A stretch of 64,000 nt of DNA, taken from positions 124,001 to 188,000 of the forward strand of contig NZ_JAUSUJ010000014.1 of assembly GCF_030813915.1 (NCBI RefSeq). Reading direction: 5' to 3'. Made by a program: the position numbers and the translations under genes. The notes beneath the pieces are model-generated. The model was not told where the DNA came from, did no database searches, and saw only the letters and a list, made by a program, of their open reading frames with translations. Positions 1 to 9,189 of this stretch are shown here, one piece after another. The DNA comes from Rhodoplanes tepidamans (GTDB taxonomy: Bacteria > Pseudomonadota > Alphaproteobacteria > Rhizobiales > Xanthobacteraceae). Positions within the stretch are counted from its first letter, which is position 1. Each line of letters starts with the position of its first letter.

Positions 1-103
1 GCCGGTCGAAGGACCTTCCGGCCCGGTGCTCGCTTCCGGCCGGCTGATCGAGGCGGTCCCGGTGATGCCGGCCAGCCCACCGAGCGGCAGCGGCGGACCG
101 TGA
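1..103 (+). CDS. C-terminal end of an unidentified gene (5' partial)
   Basis: An open frame enters from the left edge and stops at TGA 101-103. The visible 33 residues are rich in Pro, Gly and Ser and end in SGSGGP. No family can be named from so short a piece. A strong hairpin follows 28 bases later, which supports this being a real gene end. The frame could also be open by chance, because stop codons are rare in DNA this GC-rich. Confidence 0.4.
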   Translation, partial: PVEGPSGPVLASGRLIEAVPVMPASPPSGSGGP

Positions 104-130
104 TCCGTTCGCGGCGGCAGGCCGCGACGA

Positions 131-158
131 AAGACGCCCGGCTTTCGCCGGGCGTCTT
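131..158. terminator. Strong hairpin terminator between convergent genes
   Basis: A perfect 12-bp stem (131-142 with 147-158) closes a TTTC loop at 143-146. It lies between a plus-strand stop at 103 and the minus-strand cheR stop at 201, so it can terminate both. There is only a weak T-run on either side. The 12-bp uninterrupted stem is the main evidence. Confidence 0.75.
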
Positions 159-200
159 CGTCGGGGGATTTTCGCGGCCGCGGGCCGCGCAACCAGAGGC

Positions 201-1091
201 TCAGCGCGGAGCGCCGAAATTGGCGGCGAGGCGCTGGGTGGCCGGCATGGCGAAGCCGCCCGCTCCCTTGGCCGGCACGGCACCGTTCGGCGCATAGACG
301 CCGCGCTGGTCCTGCACCGGCTTGAACGCGTCGGTGAGGCCGACCACCGTCTCGGCGGCGCCGAGCACCAGGAAGCCGTCCGGCTCGGTGATGCGGCGGA
401 TCCGCTCCAGCACGTCGATCTTGGTGGGCTGGTCGAAGTAGATCAGCACGTTGCGGCAGAACACCAGATCGAACGGCCCGAGGCTGGTGAAGTCACCGAG
501 CAGGTTGAGGGTGCGGTACTGCACCATCGAGCGGATCTCGGAGGAGATCTGCCAGGTCTCGCCGGTTTGCGTGAAGTACTTCAGCAGCATCTGGATCGGC
601 AGGCCGCGCTGCACCTCGAACTGCGAGTAGACGCCGGCCTTGGCCTTGTCGAGCACGTCCATCGAGAGGTCGGTGGCGACGATCTCGACACGCCAGCCGT
701 CGAGCCGCGGGCCCATGTCCTTCAGGCACATGGCGAGCGAGTACGGCTCCTGGCCGGTCGAGGCGGCGGCGCACCAGATGCGCAGCTTGCGCTTCGCCTC
801 GCGCGCCTTGAGGAGCGCCGGGACGATCGAGTTGCGGAAGTGGTCGAACGGCACCTTGTCGCGCAGGAAGAAGGTCTCGTTCGTGGTCATCGCCTCGACG
901 ACGGCCACCAGCAGGGTTTCCGACCCGGGGCCCTTGAGCTTCTGCACGAGCTCGCTGAGCGAGCCGAGCGAATTCTTGCGCGCGATCGGCAGAAGCCGAC
1001 TCTCGACCAGGTACTCCTTGTCGGCGGAGAGCACCAGGCCGGACCGGTCCTTCAAGAGCTTGCGCAGATAGTCGTAGTCGAACGGCGTCAC
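201..1091 (-). CDS. cheR: Chemotaxis protein methyltransferase CheR
   Basis: CheR transfers methyl groups from S-adenosylmethionine to glutamates on chemoreceptors and so sets adaptation. The 296-residue product begins [13 protein letters not shown] and has the CheR N-terminal helical domain followed by a SAM-binding domain. The SAM-binding segment reads [17 protein letters not shown], and the motif [10 protein letters not shown] is typical of the family. I chose GTG at 1091 because it overlaps the cheB stop as GTGA, giving translational coupling; the frame is open further upstream but that extension lies inside cheB. It is the last gene of the che operon and is followed by the hairpin at 131-158. 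Length is normal for CheR. Confidence 0.95.
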   Translation of the reverse strand: MTPFDYDYLRKLLKDRSGLVLSADKEYLVESRLLPIARKNSLGSLSELVQKLKGPGSETLLVAVVEAMTTNETFFLRDKVPFDHFRNSIVPALLKAREAKRKLRIWCAAASTGQEPYSLAMCLKDMGPRLDGWRVEIVATDLSMDVLDKAKAGVYSQFEVQRGLPIQMLLKYFTQTGETWQISSEIRSMVQYRTLNLLGDFTSLGPFDLVFCRNVLIYFDQPTKIDVLERIRRITEPDGFLVLGAAETVVGLTDAFKPVQDQRGVYAPNGAVPAKGAGGFAMPATQRLAANFGAPR

Positions 1092-2263
1092 GAGCGCTCT
1101 CCCGAGAAAATACGCGTTACTTTCTGGGCGATCTGCCCCAGCGGCAGGACTGCGGAGCACAGTCCCGCCTGGGCGACGGCCCCCGGCATTCCCCATACGA
1201 CGCTCGAGGCTTCGTCCTGAGCGATGACGCTGCCGCCCGCGGCGACGAGTTCGGCCGCCCCCTTGGCCCCGTCAGACCCCATTCCGGTGAGGATGACGCA
1301 AAGCGCGGCCCCTCCCCAGACCTGCGCGGCCGTCGACAGCAGCGGGTCGACGGCGGGCTTGCAGAAGTTCACCAGCGGACCGTCGCGCAGAACGATCACC
1401 GGATTCCCGTCGCGGCGCGCCACCTGCATGTGGATGGCGCCCGGCGCGACATAGACGCGTCCGGCCACCACCGGCTCGCCGTCGACCGCCTCGCGCACCG
1501 TCCGGCCGGAGGCGCGCGAGAGATGCTCGGCCAGAATGGTGGTGAAGGTCGGCGGCATGTGTTGGGTGATCAGCACCGGCACCTGGTCGATCACGCGGCC
1601 GAGCTGCGCGACCACCTCGTTGAGGGCCTGCGGGCCGCCGGTCGACGAACCGATCAGCAGCACGCGCGGCGCCGTGTGCGAGAACGGCCGCAGCTTGAGG
1701 GCGGGCGCCTTCTCGACCGGCGCGAGGGGGGCCGGACGGCCGCCGCCGGCGAGGCGCGTGTCGGCCGGCGCGGGAGCCGCGGTGGCCGGACGCGGACCCC
1801 GCATCCGCCGCCGCCGCTGGCCGAGATGGCGGACCTTCTCGACGAGATCGCGCCGGAAATCGGCCGAGGTGGTGACGCCGCGCGCGGTCTCGGGCTTCGG
1901 AATGTAGTCGGCGGCGCCCAGGGACAGCGCCTTGAGGCTGACCTCGGCGTTCCGCAGCGTCAGCGTCGACGCCATGATGACGACGAGGTCGCGCTTCTTG
2001 GCGAGCAGGAGCGGCAGCGCCGAGATGCCGTCGAGCACCGGCATCTCGATGTCGAGGATGGCGACGTCGGGGTCGAGCTTCTCGACCTGGTCGACGGCCT
2101 CGCGGCCGGTGCGCAGCGAGGCGACGACCTCGAAGTCCGGCTGCTCCTCGAGCCAGCGGGCGATCAGGCCGCGCACCACGACAGAATCATCGACCACCAT
2201 GACCCGGACACGGTCGCCGGCGGCGGTCGACGCTCTGGACGTGGATGTGACGGCGAGTGCCAT
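1088..2263 (-). CDS. cheB: Chemotaxis response regulator protein-glutamate methylesterase CheB
   Basis: CheB removes methyl groups from (or deamidates) chemoreceptors when phosphorylated by CheA. The 391-residue product has an N-terminal receiver domain (residues about 20-140, phospho-acceptor Asp in [12 protein letters not shown]), a proline/alanine-rich linker (about 150-190), and a C-terminal methylesterase domain. The catalytic triad is visible as Ser in GSSTGGP, His in TQHMPP and Asp in GMGSDGAKG. It sits between cheY and cheR and overlaps cheR by 4 bases. Length and order are those of a complete functional CheB. Confidence 0.96.
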   Translation of the reverse strand: MALAVTSTSRASTAAGDRVRVMVVDDSVVVRGLIARWLEEQPDFEVVASLRTGREAVDQVEKLDPDVAILDIEMPVLDGISALPLLLAKKRDLVVIMASTLTLRNAEVSLKALSLGAADYIPKPETARGVTTSADFRRDLVEKVRHLGQRRRRMRGPRPATAAPAPADTRLAGGGRPAPLAPVEKAPALKLRPFSHTAPRVLLIGSSTGGPQALNEVVAQLGRVIDQVPVLITQHMPPTFTTILAEHLSRASGRTVREAVDGEPVVAGRVYVAPGAIHMQVARRDGNPVIVLRDGPLVNFCKPAVDPLLSTAAQVWGGAALCVILTGMGSDGAKGAAELVAAGGSVIAQDEASSVVWGMPGAVAQAGLCSAVLPLGQIAQKVTRIFSGERS

Positions 2264-2347
2264 AACACGAGATACTCGGTTACGCAGAAGAGACGACGGA
2301 GATGGCTTGCGATTTACGTGGAGGTCAGCAGGCCGGATCGGACGCGA

Positions 2348-2713
2348 TCAGACCAGCCCGACCTCCTGGAACTTCGCCGCGACGATGTCCTTGTCGAACG
2401 GCTTCATGATGTATTCGTCGGCACCGGCGTGCAGGGCGCGCGCGATCTGGGCGACTTCGTTCTCGGTCGTGCAGAAGACCACCTTGGGGCGGTCGCCACC
2501 GGGCATCCGGCGGAGCGTGCGAAGGAACTCGTAGCCGTCCATGCGCGGCATGTTCCAGTCGAGCAGGACCGCGTCGGGCAGCTCGCGCTGGCAGGCGTCG
2601 AGTGCCTCCTGACCGTCCTCGGCCTCGGTGATCGCGAAATCCATGCCTTCCAGGATACGCCGCGCCACCTTGCGAATGACGCTGGAGTCGTCGACAACCA
2701 AACAGGTCTTCAT
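2348..2713 (-). CDS. cheY: Single-domain chemotaxis response regulator CheY
   Basis: A 121-residue stand-alone receiver. CheA phosphorylates CheY, which then controls the flagellar motor or acts as a phosphate sink. The acidic pair is DD at residues 8-9, the phospho-acceptor is Asp52 in LLDWNMPRMDG, followed by the switch Thr pair in FCTTEN and the conserved Lys in MKPFD. ATG 2713 is chosen because the receiver fold begins directly after it (MKTCLVVDDSS) and a GAGG Shine-Dalgarno lies just upstream; the frame is open about 17 codons further. It lies between cheW and cheB with 84 bases to cheB. Confidence 0.93.
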   Translation of the reverse strand: MKTCLVVDDSSVIRKVARRILEGMDFAITEAEDGQEALDACQRELPDAVLLDWNMPRMDGYEFLRTLRRMPGGDRPKVVFCTTENEVAQIARALHAGADEYIMKPFDKDIVAAKFQEVGLV

Positions 2714-2786
2714 CGCGTGCCTCGCTTCTTCCGTGAACCGGCCGCGGTCTCTGCGCCGGCCCACCCGCAGTCGAAAAACGCCTCGC

Positions 2787-3263
2787 TCAGGCCGCGATGG
2801 CCTCGCCCATGTCCAGCACGCGGTCGACGTCGAGGACGACCAGGAGCTGACCGTCGAGCCGATGGACGCCGGCCGAGACGCGGGCGAGCCGCGCGTCGAG
2901 ATTGACCGGATTCGGCTCGCGGTTGTTCTCGTCGAGCTTGAGGACCTCGCCGACCGTGTCGATCAGCAGGCCGTAGGACTCGCCCTTCGACTCGATGCCG
3001 ATCGCCATCGGCTTCTTGCCGTCCTCGCGCTTCGGGAGGCCGAGCCGTCGGCGCATGTCGATCGCCGTGACGATGCGGCCGCGCAGGTTCAGCACGCCGG
3101 CGATCTCCGGCTGCGACAGCGGCACGCGGGTGAGCCGCTCCAGCATGAACACGTCCTGCACCCGCGAGATCGGCAGCCCGAAGAGCTGCTCGCCCAGCAT
3201 GACGGTGACGTATTCGGTGAGCTGGTCGCTCGGGTTGTTGTCGTTCGCCATCCTCGTCTCCAT
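2787..3263 (-). CDS. cheW: Chemotaxis coupling protein CheW
   Basis: CheW links chemoreceptors to the kinase CheA. The 158-residue product is a single CheW domain (EYVTVMLGEQLFGLPISRVQD at its start, then GVLNLRGRIVTAIDMRRRLGL), with the usual beta-barrel spacing. The ATG at 3263 overlaps the cheA stop (TGATG arrangement). A GTG at 3266 and an ATG at 3251 (MANDNN) are alternative starts that change only a few residues. It is the second gene of the che operon. Confidence 0.94.
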   Translation of the reverse strand: METRMANDNNPSDQLTEYVTVMLGEQLFGLPISRVQDVFMLERLTRVPLSQPEIAGVLNLRGRIVTAIDMRRRLGLPKREDGKKPMAIGIESKGESYGLLIDTVGEVLKLDENNREPNPVNLDARLARVSAGVHRLDGQLLVVLDVDRVLDMGEAIAA

Positions 3264-5962
3264 CACGCTGCCTCGGCGTGGGCGGTCTGTTCCTTCAGGG
3301 CGGCGATCAGGCCCGGCCGGTCGAACTTGGCCACGAAGTCGTGGAAGCCGACCTCGCGTCCGCGCTCGATCGCCTCGGGCGAGGTCAGGCCCGACAGGGC
3401 GATGATCGGAACGTCCTTGGTCTCGGGATCGGCCAGCACGGCTTCGGCGAGATCGAAGCCGTTCATGCCTGGCATGTCGATGTCGGTGACGACGACGTCG
3501 ATGCGCTTGCCGGACTTGAGGACGTCGATCGCCTCCTGGGCGGCGCCCACCGTGGTGACCTGATAGCCGGCGGCCTTCAGGACCGGGGTGAGCATGTTGC
3601 GGAAGAACGCCGAGTCGTCGACGAACAGCAGCGAGCGCGTCACCGGGCCGCCGAGCGCCTTGTCCTTGCGGCGCAGCCAGTCCTCGAAGGCGATCGGCAG
3701 GAAGTAGCCCATGTCGATGATCTCGGTGGCGTGGCCCTTGACCACCGCCGAGCCGAGCACGCCGGGGACCTCGCTCGACACCTCGATGTTGAGGTTGTCC
3801 TCGACGATGTCGACGATCTCGTCGACCACGAGTCCCATCGAGCGGCCGTCGTCGGAGAACACCAACAGTGGCTGGGTGCCCTGGGTGCGGATCTGCACCT
3901 CGTCGTTGACGCGCACCAGCGGCATCAGCTGGCCGCGATACTGGACCAGGCGGCGGCCGTTGGAGATCTCGATCTTGGTCGCGTCGATCTCCTCGAGGCG
4001 GGTGACCAGCGACAGCGGCACCGCCTTGGGCTCCGGCGAGCCGGCCCGGAAGACCAGCAGCGAGGTGGTGTTGTCCTGTCCGGCGTGATGCTGGACGGCC
4101 GCCTCCTCGGACTGTCCCTGCGCCGTCGCGATGGTGCCGAGCGCCCGCGCGATCCCGTTCGGATCGATGATCATGATCACCGAGCCGTCGCCGAGGATCG
4201 TGTTGCCGGAGAACATCGCGATGTGCCGCAGCTTGGTGGACATCGGCTTGACCACGATTTCCTCGGTGTGGAAGACGCCGTCCACCACGATGCCGAAGGT
4301 CTGGTTGCCGACCTGCGTGACCACGATGAAGCCGTTCTCGGCGTCGTTCGCCGACTCGGCCTGCACCTCGCCCTCGTCCATCTTGAGCAGGCTCTTGAGC
4401 CGGATCAGCGGCAGCAGCTTGTTGCGCAGCCGCAGGACGGGCGTGTCCTTGATCCGCTCGATCTTGTGCTCGGAGTTGGTCTGCGCCCGCACCAGCTCGA
4501 CGACCGAGAGCTGCGGAATGGCGAAGCGGTCGCCGCCGGCCTCGACGATCAGCGTCGAGACGATGGCGAGCGTCAGCGGGATCTTGATGATGAAGCTGGA
4601 CCCGGAGCAGGCCACCGACTTGACGTCGACGGTGCCGCCGATCTGGTCGATGTTGGAACGGACCACGTCCATGCCGACGCCGCGGCCCGACACGCTCGTC
4701 ACCTTGGCGGCGGTCGAGAAGCCGGCGGCGAAGATGAACTTGTGGATCTGCGCCTCGCTCATCTTCTCGATCTGGGCCTCGGTGGCGAGCCCGCTCGAGA
4801 CCGCCTTGGCCTTGATCTTCTCGGTGTTGAGACCGCGCCCGTCGTCGGCGATCTCGATGATGATGTGGCCGCCTTCGTGATAGGCGGAGAGACGGATGGT
4901 GCCCTTGTCCGGCTTGCCGAGCGCGCGGCGCTCGGCCGGCGTCTCGAGGCCGTGGTCCGCCGAGTTGCGGACCATGTGGGTCAGCGGATCCTTGATCAGG
5001 TCGAGGACCTGGCGGTCGAGCTCGGTGTCGGCGCCGTGCATCTCGAGCTCGATCTGCTTGCCGAGCTCGGTGGCGAGGTCACGCACGATGCGGGGCAGCT
5101 TCTGCCACGCGTTGCCGATCGGCTGCATGCGCGTCTTCATGACGCCTTCCTGCAGCTCGGCCGTGACGTTGGAGAGCCGCTGCAGCGGCACCTTGAACTC
5201 GCTGTCCTCGTGGCGCCGGACGATCTCGAGCAGCTGGTTGCGGGTCAGCACCAGCTCCGAGACCATCGTCATCAGGTGCTCGAGGGTCTCGACGTTGACC
5301 CGGATCGACTGGTTGGCGACCTTGGAGTCGTTCTTCTCCTCCTCGCCCTTGCCGTCGGCGGGGCTCGACAGCGCGGCGGCCGCCTTGGCGGCGTTCGGCA
5401 CGTCGGACGGCGGCGTGAACTTCGGGCCGGGCGTCTCGCGGAACGCGCGCTCGAGCTCGTCGAGCGACACCTCGCCCGGACGCAGCTGGCGCTCCAGGAT
5501 CTGGTAGGTCAGCGTCCCGGCCGTGACGTCGGCCGCGGGCTGCGGGGCCGGCGCGGCCTCCGGCTCGGCCGCCTTGGCGGGCGCCGGGGCGTTGATGGCG
5601 AGTCGCTCGAGCTCGTCGATGAGGTCGCGGTCCTCGCCGGCCGGCTCTTCCTGGTTCTGCTCGAGCTCGTCGAGCAGCGACTTGATCCGGTCGATGGTCG
5701 AGAGGATCAGCGTCACCGCCTCGCCCGTCACCGAGGTTCCGTCGCGGAACTTGCCCATCAGGGTCTCGGCAGCGTGCGCCAGCGCTTCGAGGCGTGGCAG
5801 GCCGAGGAACCCGCAGGTTCCCTTGATGGTGTGGACCAGCCGGAAGATGTTGTCGAGGATCTTGGCGTTGTTTGGATCCTGCTCGAACCGAACGAGCTCG
5901 ACGTCCACCACGTCGAGGCTCTCGTTCGTCTCGGTCAAGAATTCCCGGAGCAAGTCGTCCAT
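3263..5962 (-). CDS. cheA: Chemotaxis histidine kinase CheA with tandem CheW-like domains and a C-terminal receiver
   Basis: CheA autophosphorylates in response to receptor signals and passes phosphate to CheY and CheB. Domain order in 899 residues: P1/Hpt domain with His44 in LVHTIKGTCGFLG; a linker rich in Ala/Pro; dimerisation and HATPase regions (VRNSADHGLE as N box, DDGRGLN and SGRGVGMDVV as G boxes); a P5 CheW-like domain; a second CheW-like domain (from about residue 640); and a C-terminal receiver (SLLFVDDSAFFR, Asp in VVVTDIDMPGMNG). The extra CheW and receiver domains make it longer than the E. coli type (about 650 residues). It heads the operon. Confidence 0.95.
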   Translation of the reverse strand: MDDLLREFLTETNESLDVVDVELVRFEQDPNNAKILDNIFRLVHTIKGTCGFLGLPRLEALAHAAETLMGKFRDGTSVTGEAVTLILSTIDRIKSLLDELEQNQEEPAGEDRDLIDELERLAINAPAPAKAAEPEAAPAPQPAADVTAGTLTYQILERQLRPGEVSLDELERAFRETPGPKFTPPSDVPNAAKAAAALSSPADGKGEEEKNDSKVANQSIRVNVETLEHLMTMVSELVLTRNQLLEIVRRHEDSEFKVPLQRLSNVTAELQEGVMKTRMQPIGNAWQKLPRIVRDLATELGKQIELEMHGADTELDRQVLDLIKDPLTHMVRNSADHGLETPAERRALGKPDKGTIRLSAYHEGGHIIIEIADDGRGLNTEKIKAKAVSSGLATEAQIEKMSEAQIHKFIFAAGFSTAAKVTSVSGRGVGMDVVRSNIDQIGGTVDVKSVACSGSSFIIKIPLTLAIVSTLIVEAGGDRFAIPQLSVVELVRAQTNSEHKIERIKDTPVLRLRNKLLPLIRLKSLLKMDEGEVQAESANDAENGFIVVTQVGNQTFGIVVDGVFHTEEIVVKPMSTKLRHIAMFSGNTILGDGSVIMIIDPNGIARALGTIATAQGQSEEAAVQHHAGQDNTTSLLVFRAGSPEPKAVPLSLVTRLEEIDATKIEISNGRRLVQYRGQLMPLVRVNDEVQIRTQGTQPLLVFSDDGRSMGLVVDEIVDIVEDNLNIEVSSEVPGVLGSAVVKGHATEIIDMGYFLPIAFEDWLRRKDKALGGPVTRSLLFVDDSAFFRNMLTPVLKAAGYQVTTVGAAQEAIDVLKSGKRIDVVVTDIDMPGMNGFDLAEAVLADPETKDVPIIALSGLTSPEAIERGREVGFHDFVAKFDRPGLIAALKEQTAHAEAA

Positions 5963-6318
5963 CGGAAAAAACTCGCGTTACAGGCTCGAGCAGCCCGGAA
6001 GGAATTCGGGAGCTGATGCAGTCTGTTGGGAAAGCGTTTAAGTTTCGTTTCGGCAGACCGCATGGAAATGCGCATCACACTGCGCAAAGTCGATCGGCAG
6101 GCGGTCGCGGCGTCGCGCCTGCGCTCTCGCGACGACCGCGAGCCGCTCGGAATTGTTGAAAATTAGAGCAAATATGTCGGCGCGCGTGGGCGCGTTAAGG
6201 TCGTGTTAAGCGGCCCGCGACGGCGATCGGCGAGACCAAAAAAAATTCCGCCGCCCGCGCCGGTTCGTCGCGACTAACACTCGGAAGGGCTTGAAATAAC
6301 CCGTTCGTACGAGATCGA
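5963..6318. other. Control region between cheA and chpT (no gene seen)
   Basis: 356 bases separate the divergently placed cheA start (5962) and the chpT stop (6319). The stretch 6030-6180 and 6230-6300 is less GC-rich than the genes around it and carries A-runs (for example at 6239-6246). It contains the CtrA-type box at 6194-6209 and no credible ORF. The che promoter must lie here. Confidence 0.6.
6194..6209 (-). promoter_or_regulatory. CtrA-type box upstream of the che operon
   Basis: On the minus strand the bases read TTAA-CACGACC-TTAAC, an exact match to the alphaproteobacterial CtrA consensus TTAA-N7-TTAAC. It points toward cheA, whose start codon is 232 bases away. Control of motility and chemotaxis by CtrA is well known in this class, and chpT, which feeds phosphate to CtrA, is the next gene. 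Binding here is inferred from sequence only. Confidence 0.6.
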
Positions 6319-7008
6319 TCAGCCGACTCCGGCGACCGCCTCGGCGCCGGCGGACGCCGTAGCCGTGATCACGATCGCCTCGCCCTCGGTCGCGAAGGCG
6401 ACGTCGAGGCCGCAGGCGCGGGCCAGCAGGCCGGCGTAATAGGGCTGGACCGCGTGCGCGTCCATGGCCGGATCCTCCGGCGTGCCGGAGACGAGCTGCG
6501 GCAGATGGGGCGGCACGCGGGCATTGGTGCCGCGCGTCTCGATCCGGAAGCCCATGGTCTCGCCGTCACCGACCGGATCGATCGACAGCGTGCCGCCGCG
6601 TGGGATCGTGTGGCCGGCCAGCAGCAGCAGGTTGAGGACGAGCTTGACCCGATTCTTGGGCAGCAGCAGCCGCGGCAGGCTCCAGGAGAGCTTGACCTTC
6701 TCGTCCTCCAGCGCGCCGCGCGCCACCTTCTCGGCGTCGCCGAGGTCGATCTGGGCGCCGGCCGAGCCGGAGGCGCCGAAGGCGAGGCGGCAGAACTGCA
6801 ACCGGGCCGAGACCCGGCCGGCGCTCTTCTTGATCAGGTCGAGCGCGAAGGCCTTGGTCTCCTCGTCCTGGGCGTCCTCGAGGACCTCGAGGCCGTTGAC
6901 GATGGCGCCGGAAGGGCTGATCAGGTCGTGACAGACCCGCGAGCACAGCAGGGCGGTCAGGTCGAGCGGATCGAGGATCGCTGCGCTGGGCGTCACGGCG
7001 CTGGACAT
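6319..7008 (-). CDS. chpT: Histidine phosphotransferase ChpT
   Basis: ChpT receives phosphate from the kinase CckA and passes it to CtrA and CpdR, controlling the cell cycle and motility. The 229-residue product has the ChpT H-box with His27 in SRVCHDLISPSGAIVNGLEVL's core (CHDLISP), a four-helix dimerisation region, then a degenerate HATPase-like domain without a usable ATP-binding G box, as expected for the family. I start it at ATG 7008 (MSSAVTPSA), because the frame upstream has no homology-like content and the H-box then falls at its usual position. The neighbouring CtrA box and the nearby eipA fit this assignment. Confidence 0.9.
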   Translation of the reverse strand: MSSAVTPSAAILDPLDLTALLCSRVCHDLISPSGAIVNGLEVLEDAQDEETKAFALDLIKKSAGRVSARLQFCRLAFGASGSAGAQIDLGDAEKVARGALEDEKVKLSWSLPRLLLPKNRVKLVLNLLLLAGHTIPRGGTLSIDPVGDGETMGFRIETRGTNARVPPHLPQLVSGTPEDPAMDAHAVQPYYAGLLARACGLDVAFATEGEAIVITATASAGAEAVAGVG

Positions 7009-7121
7009 CGTGTCTGGTCTCCGCGGGCCACCGAATCGGCGCCCCCGCCGCGGTGGTGCGGTGTGATACACCGGCGCGAAGCACCAAGGCAAACCGCCGT
7101 TCACCATACCGGACGATCTCC

Positions 7122-7961
7122 ATGGCCCCGATCGACGACGCTCTTCTGGCCGACCTCTCGGCGCTGGTATCGCGGGCCGGACGCGCGATTCTGGAGGTCG
7201 CGCGGAGCGCCCTCGCGGTCGCCGAGAAGGCCGACCGGTCGCCCGTGACGGCCGCCGACCGCGCCGCCCAGAACGTGATCCTCGACGGCCTCGCCCGGCT
7301 GCTGCCCGGCGTGCCTGTGGTGTCGGAGGAGAGCGAGGCGAACGCGGGGCGGCGCTTCGGCGACGAGACCTTCGTGCTGGTCGACCCGCTCGACGGCACC
7401 CGCGAGTTCGTCGCCGGCATCGACGAGTACACGGTCAACGTCGCGCTGGTGAGCGGGGGCCGGCCGACCGCCGGCCTGGTGTTCCTGCCGGCACGCGGCG
7501 TCCTCTATCGCGGCCGCGCCGGCGTCGGCGCCGAGCGGGTGGCGGTGCCGGCCGGCGCCGCCGACGGCCCGGCGGTGGCGATCCGCACCCGCCCCTGCCC
7601 GGCCGCCGGTCTCGTCGCTGCCGTGAGCCGGTCGCATCTCGACCCGCGGAGCGAGCAGTTCCTCGCGGCGCGCGGCGCCGGGCAGCGGATCGCCTGCGGT
7701 TCGGCGGTCAAGTTCGGGCTGCTGGCGGAAGGCGCCGCCGACGTCTATCCGCGGCTCGCGCCGACGCGCGAGTGGGACGTGGCGGCCGGGCACGCCGTGC
7801 TGGCGGCGGCCGGCGGTGTCGTTGTGCGCCCGGACGGCAGTCCCCTCGCCTACGGCGACGGCCCCGGCGGCTTCCTGGTGCCCGGCTTCGTCGCCTGGGG
7901 CGACCCGGCCGCGACGGCACCGGGATGCCCGGAGGGAGCGCCGGCGCCGGTCAGGGCGTGA
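7122..7961 (+). CDS. cysQ: 3'(2'),5'-bisphosphate nucleotidase CysQ
   Basis: CysQ hydrolyses 3'-phosphoadenosine 5'-phosphate, a by-product of sulfate assimilation, to AMP. The 279-residue product is an inositol-monophosphatase-fold enzyme with the metal-binding motifs VVSEES (about residue 66), LVDPLDGTREFV (about 86) and EWDVAAGHAVL (about 215). ATG 7122 is chosen because the conserved domain starts a few residues later; the frame is open 23 codons upstream into the chpT promoter region. It is transcribed away from chpT and its end overlaps the end of the convergent YHS gene by 11 bases. Confidence 0.88.
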   Translation: MAPIDDALLADLSALVSRAGRAILEVARSALAVAEKADRSPVTAADRAAQNVILDGLARLLPGVPVVSEESEANAGRRFGDETFVLVDPLDGTREFVAGIDEYTVNVALVSGGRPTAGLVFLPARGVLYRGRAGVGAERVAVPAGAADGPAVAIRTRPCPAAGLVAAVSRSHLDPRSEQFLAARGAGQRIACGSAVKFGLLAEGAADVYPRLAPTREWDVAAGHAVLAAAGGVVVRPDGSPLAYGDGPGGFLVPGFVAWGDPAATAPGCPEGAPAPVRA

Positions 7962-8454
7962 GCTGGGCCCGCAGCTCCGGCCAGTGGCTCTGCGCGTCGG
8001 TCAGCACGGCGAGCGGATCGGCCAGGAACTTGTCGCGCGCCTTCTCGCTGTAGAACAGCATCAGCCGGCCGCGCAGCACGACGAACACCTCGGGGTGGCC
8101 GGGCCGCGAGATGCCGCGGGCGATGCCGACCGGATCGTAACCGCCGAACAGCGGCGCGTAGACCCCGGGATTGTCCGCGAAGGCGTTGCGGTTGCCCTCG
8201 TTGCGGAAGCGCCAGACCGTGCCCTGATAGACGTATTCGTACTCGGGACGGCCGGGGGCCGCCTTGCCGTCGACGAAGTAGGAGACCGGGTCGAAGCCCG
8301 CGATGGCGAGCCCGGAGTAGCGGTCGGTGACGACACGCTCGGTCGTCGCGGCCAGCAGACCGGATGTCGGCGCGAGCGCCAGACCCAGAATCCCGGCAAC
8401 CAGAGCGAACAGGAGCACGCGCGCAGTTTGCCGGGTTCGCCGCCTTGGCGTCAT
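7951..8454 (-). CDS. Exported YHS-domain protein
   Basis: 167 residues. An N-terminal signal peptide is visible: three Arg in the first six residues, then the hydrophobic stretch VLLFALVAGILGLALA and a likely cleavage after LLAA. The mature part holds a YHS-type domain: IAGFDPVSYFVDG, EYVYQGTVWRFRNEGNRNAF and YSEKARDKFLADP. YHS domains are small folds often linked to metals, but the substrate is unknown. The family is common in the periplasm of alphaproteobacteria. It is divergent from eipA (144 bases apart) and converges on cysQ. Confidence 0.8.
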   Translation of the reverse strand: MTPRRRTRQTARVLLFALVAGILGLALAPTSGLLAATTERVVTDRYSGLAIAGFDPVSYFVDGKAAPGRPEYEYVYQGTVWRFRNEGNRNAFADNPGVYAPLFGGYDPVGIARGISRPGHPEVFVVLRGRLMLFYSEKARDKFLADPLAVLTDAQSHWPELRAQLTP

Positions 8455-8598
8455 AGTGTTGCCGGATGTTGTCTCGATTCGGGTGGGACACTCCTAGCGC
8501 GATTTCGTAATCACGCCGTTAGCGCGCTGCAGCAAAAGCTCGGGCAAATTCGAAGTTCGGGCGAGTCGAAGGTCGGGCACGGTTCGGAAGGGTCGGAT

Positions 8599-9189
8599 AT
8601 GCGCACAGTCTCGCGTTGGATCGCGGCCGCGGTCGTTCTCCTCGGATGCGCCGTACCGATCGCGGCCTCCGCCCAGAGCCAGCCGGTTCCCGCCCATCGC
8701 AACAACGACACCTATTCGACCGGCGAGATCGTCTCCGCCGGCCATCGCTTCTTCGGCGGCGTCTCGCGCAGCCTGGCGACCCTGGTCGAGCGCGCCGCCA
8801 GCCAGTGGGGCCTGCCCAACGGCTACGTGCTCGGCGAGGAAGGCGGCGGCGCCTTCTTCGGCGGCCTGCGCTACGGCGAGGGCGTGCTCTACACCAAGAA
8901 CGCCGGCGACCTGAAGGTCTACTGGCAGGGCCCCTCCTTCGGCTGGGACGTCGGCGGCGAAGGCGCCCGCACCATGATGCTGATCTACAACCTGCCAGCG
9001 ACCCAGGCGATCTATCAGCGCTTCGGCGGCATCGACGGCTCCGCCTATTTCATCGGCGGCCTCGGCATGACGGCGCTGACGTCGAACAACATCGTGGTGG
9101 TGCCGATCCGCTCCGGCGTCGGCCTGCGCCTCGGCGCCAATATCGGCTATCTCAAGTTCACGCCGCAATCGACCTGGAACCCGTTCTGA
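8599..9189 (+). CDS. eipA: EipA-like cell-envelope protein (DUF1134)
   Basis: The 196-residue product has a signal peptide (about residues 1-28, ending SAQS) and a glycine-rich DUF1134 domain with repeated aromatic-Gly motifs such as GEEGGGAFFGGLRYGEG and SFGWDVGGEGA. In Brucella the family member EipA is a periplasmic beta-barrel-like protein needed for envelope integrity, and there it lies beside chpT. Here cysQ and the YHS gene stand between them. ATG 8599 is chosen because it begins the signal peptide. No CtrA box was found in the 144-base upstream region. Confidence 0.85.
   Translation: MRTVSRWIAAAVVLLGCAVPIAASAQSQPVPAHRNNDTYSTGEIVSAGHRFFGGVSRSLATLVERAASQWGLPNGYVLGEEGGGAFFGGLRYGEGVLYTKNAGDLKVYWQGPSFGWDVGGEGARTMMLIYNLPATQAIYQRFGGIDGSAYFIGGLGMTALTSNNIVVVPIRSGVGLRLGANIGYLKFTPQSTWNPF

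Noticed and set aside
3278-6016. Very long plus-strand open frame (912 codons) opposite cheA
   Set aside because: It is the antisense of cheA. Its residues are mostly Arg, Asp, Leu, Gly and His with no domain, as expected from reading GC-rich codons backwards.
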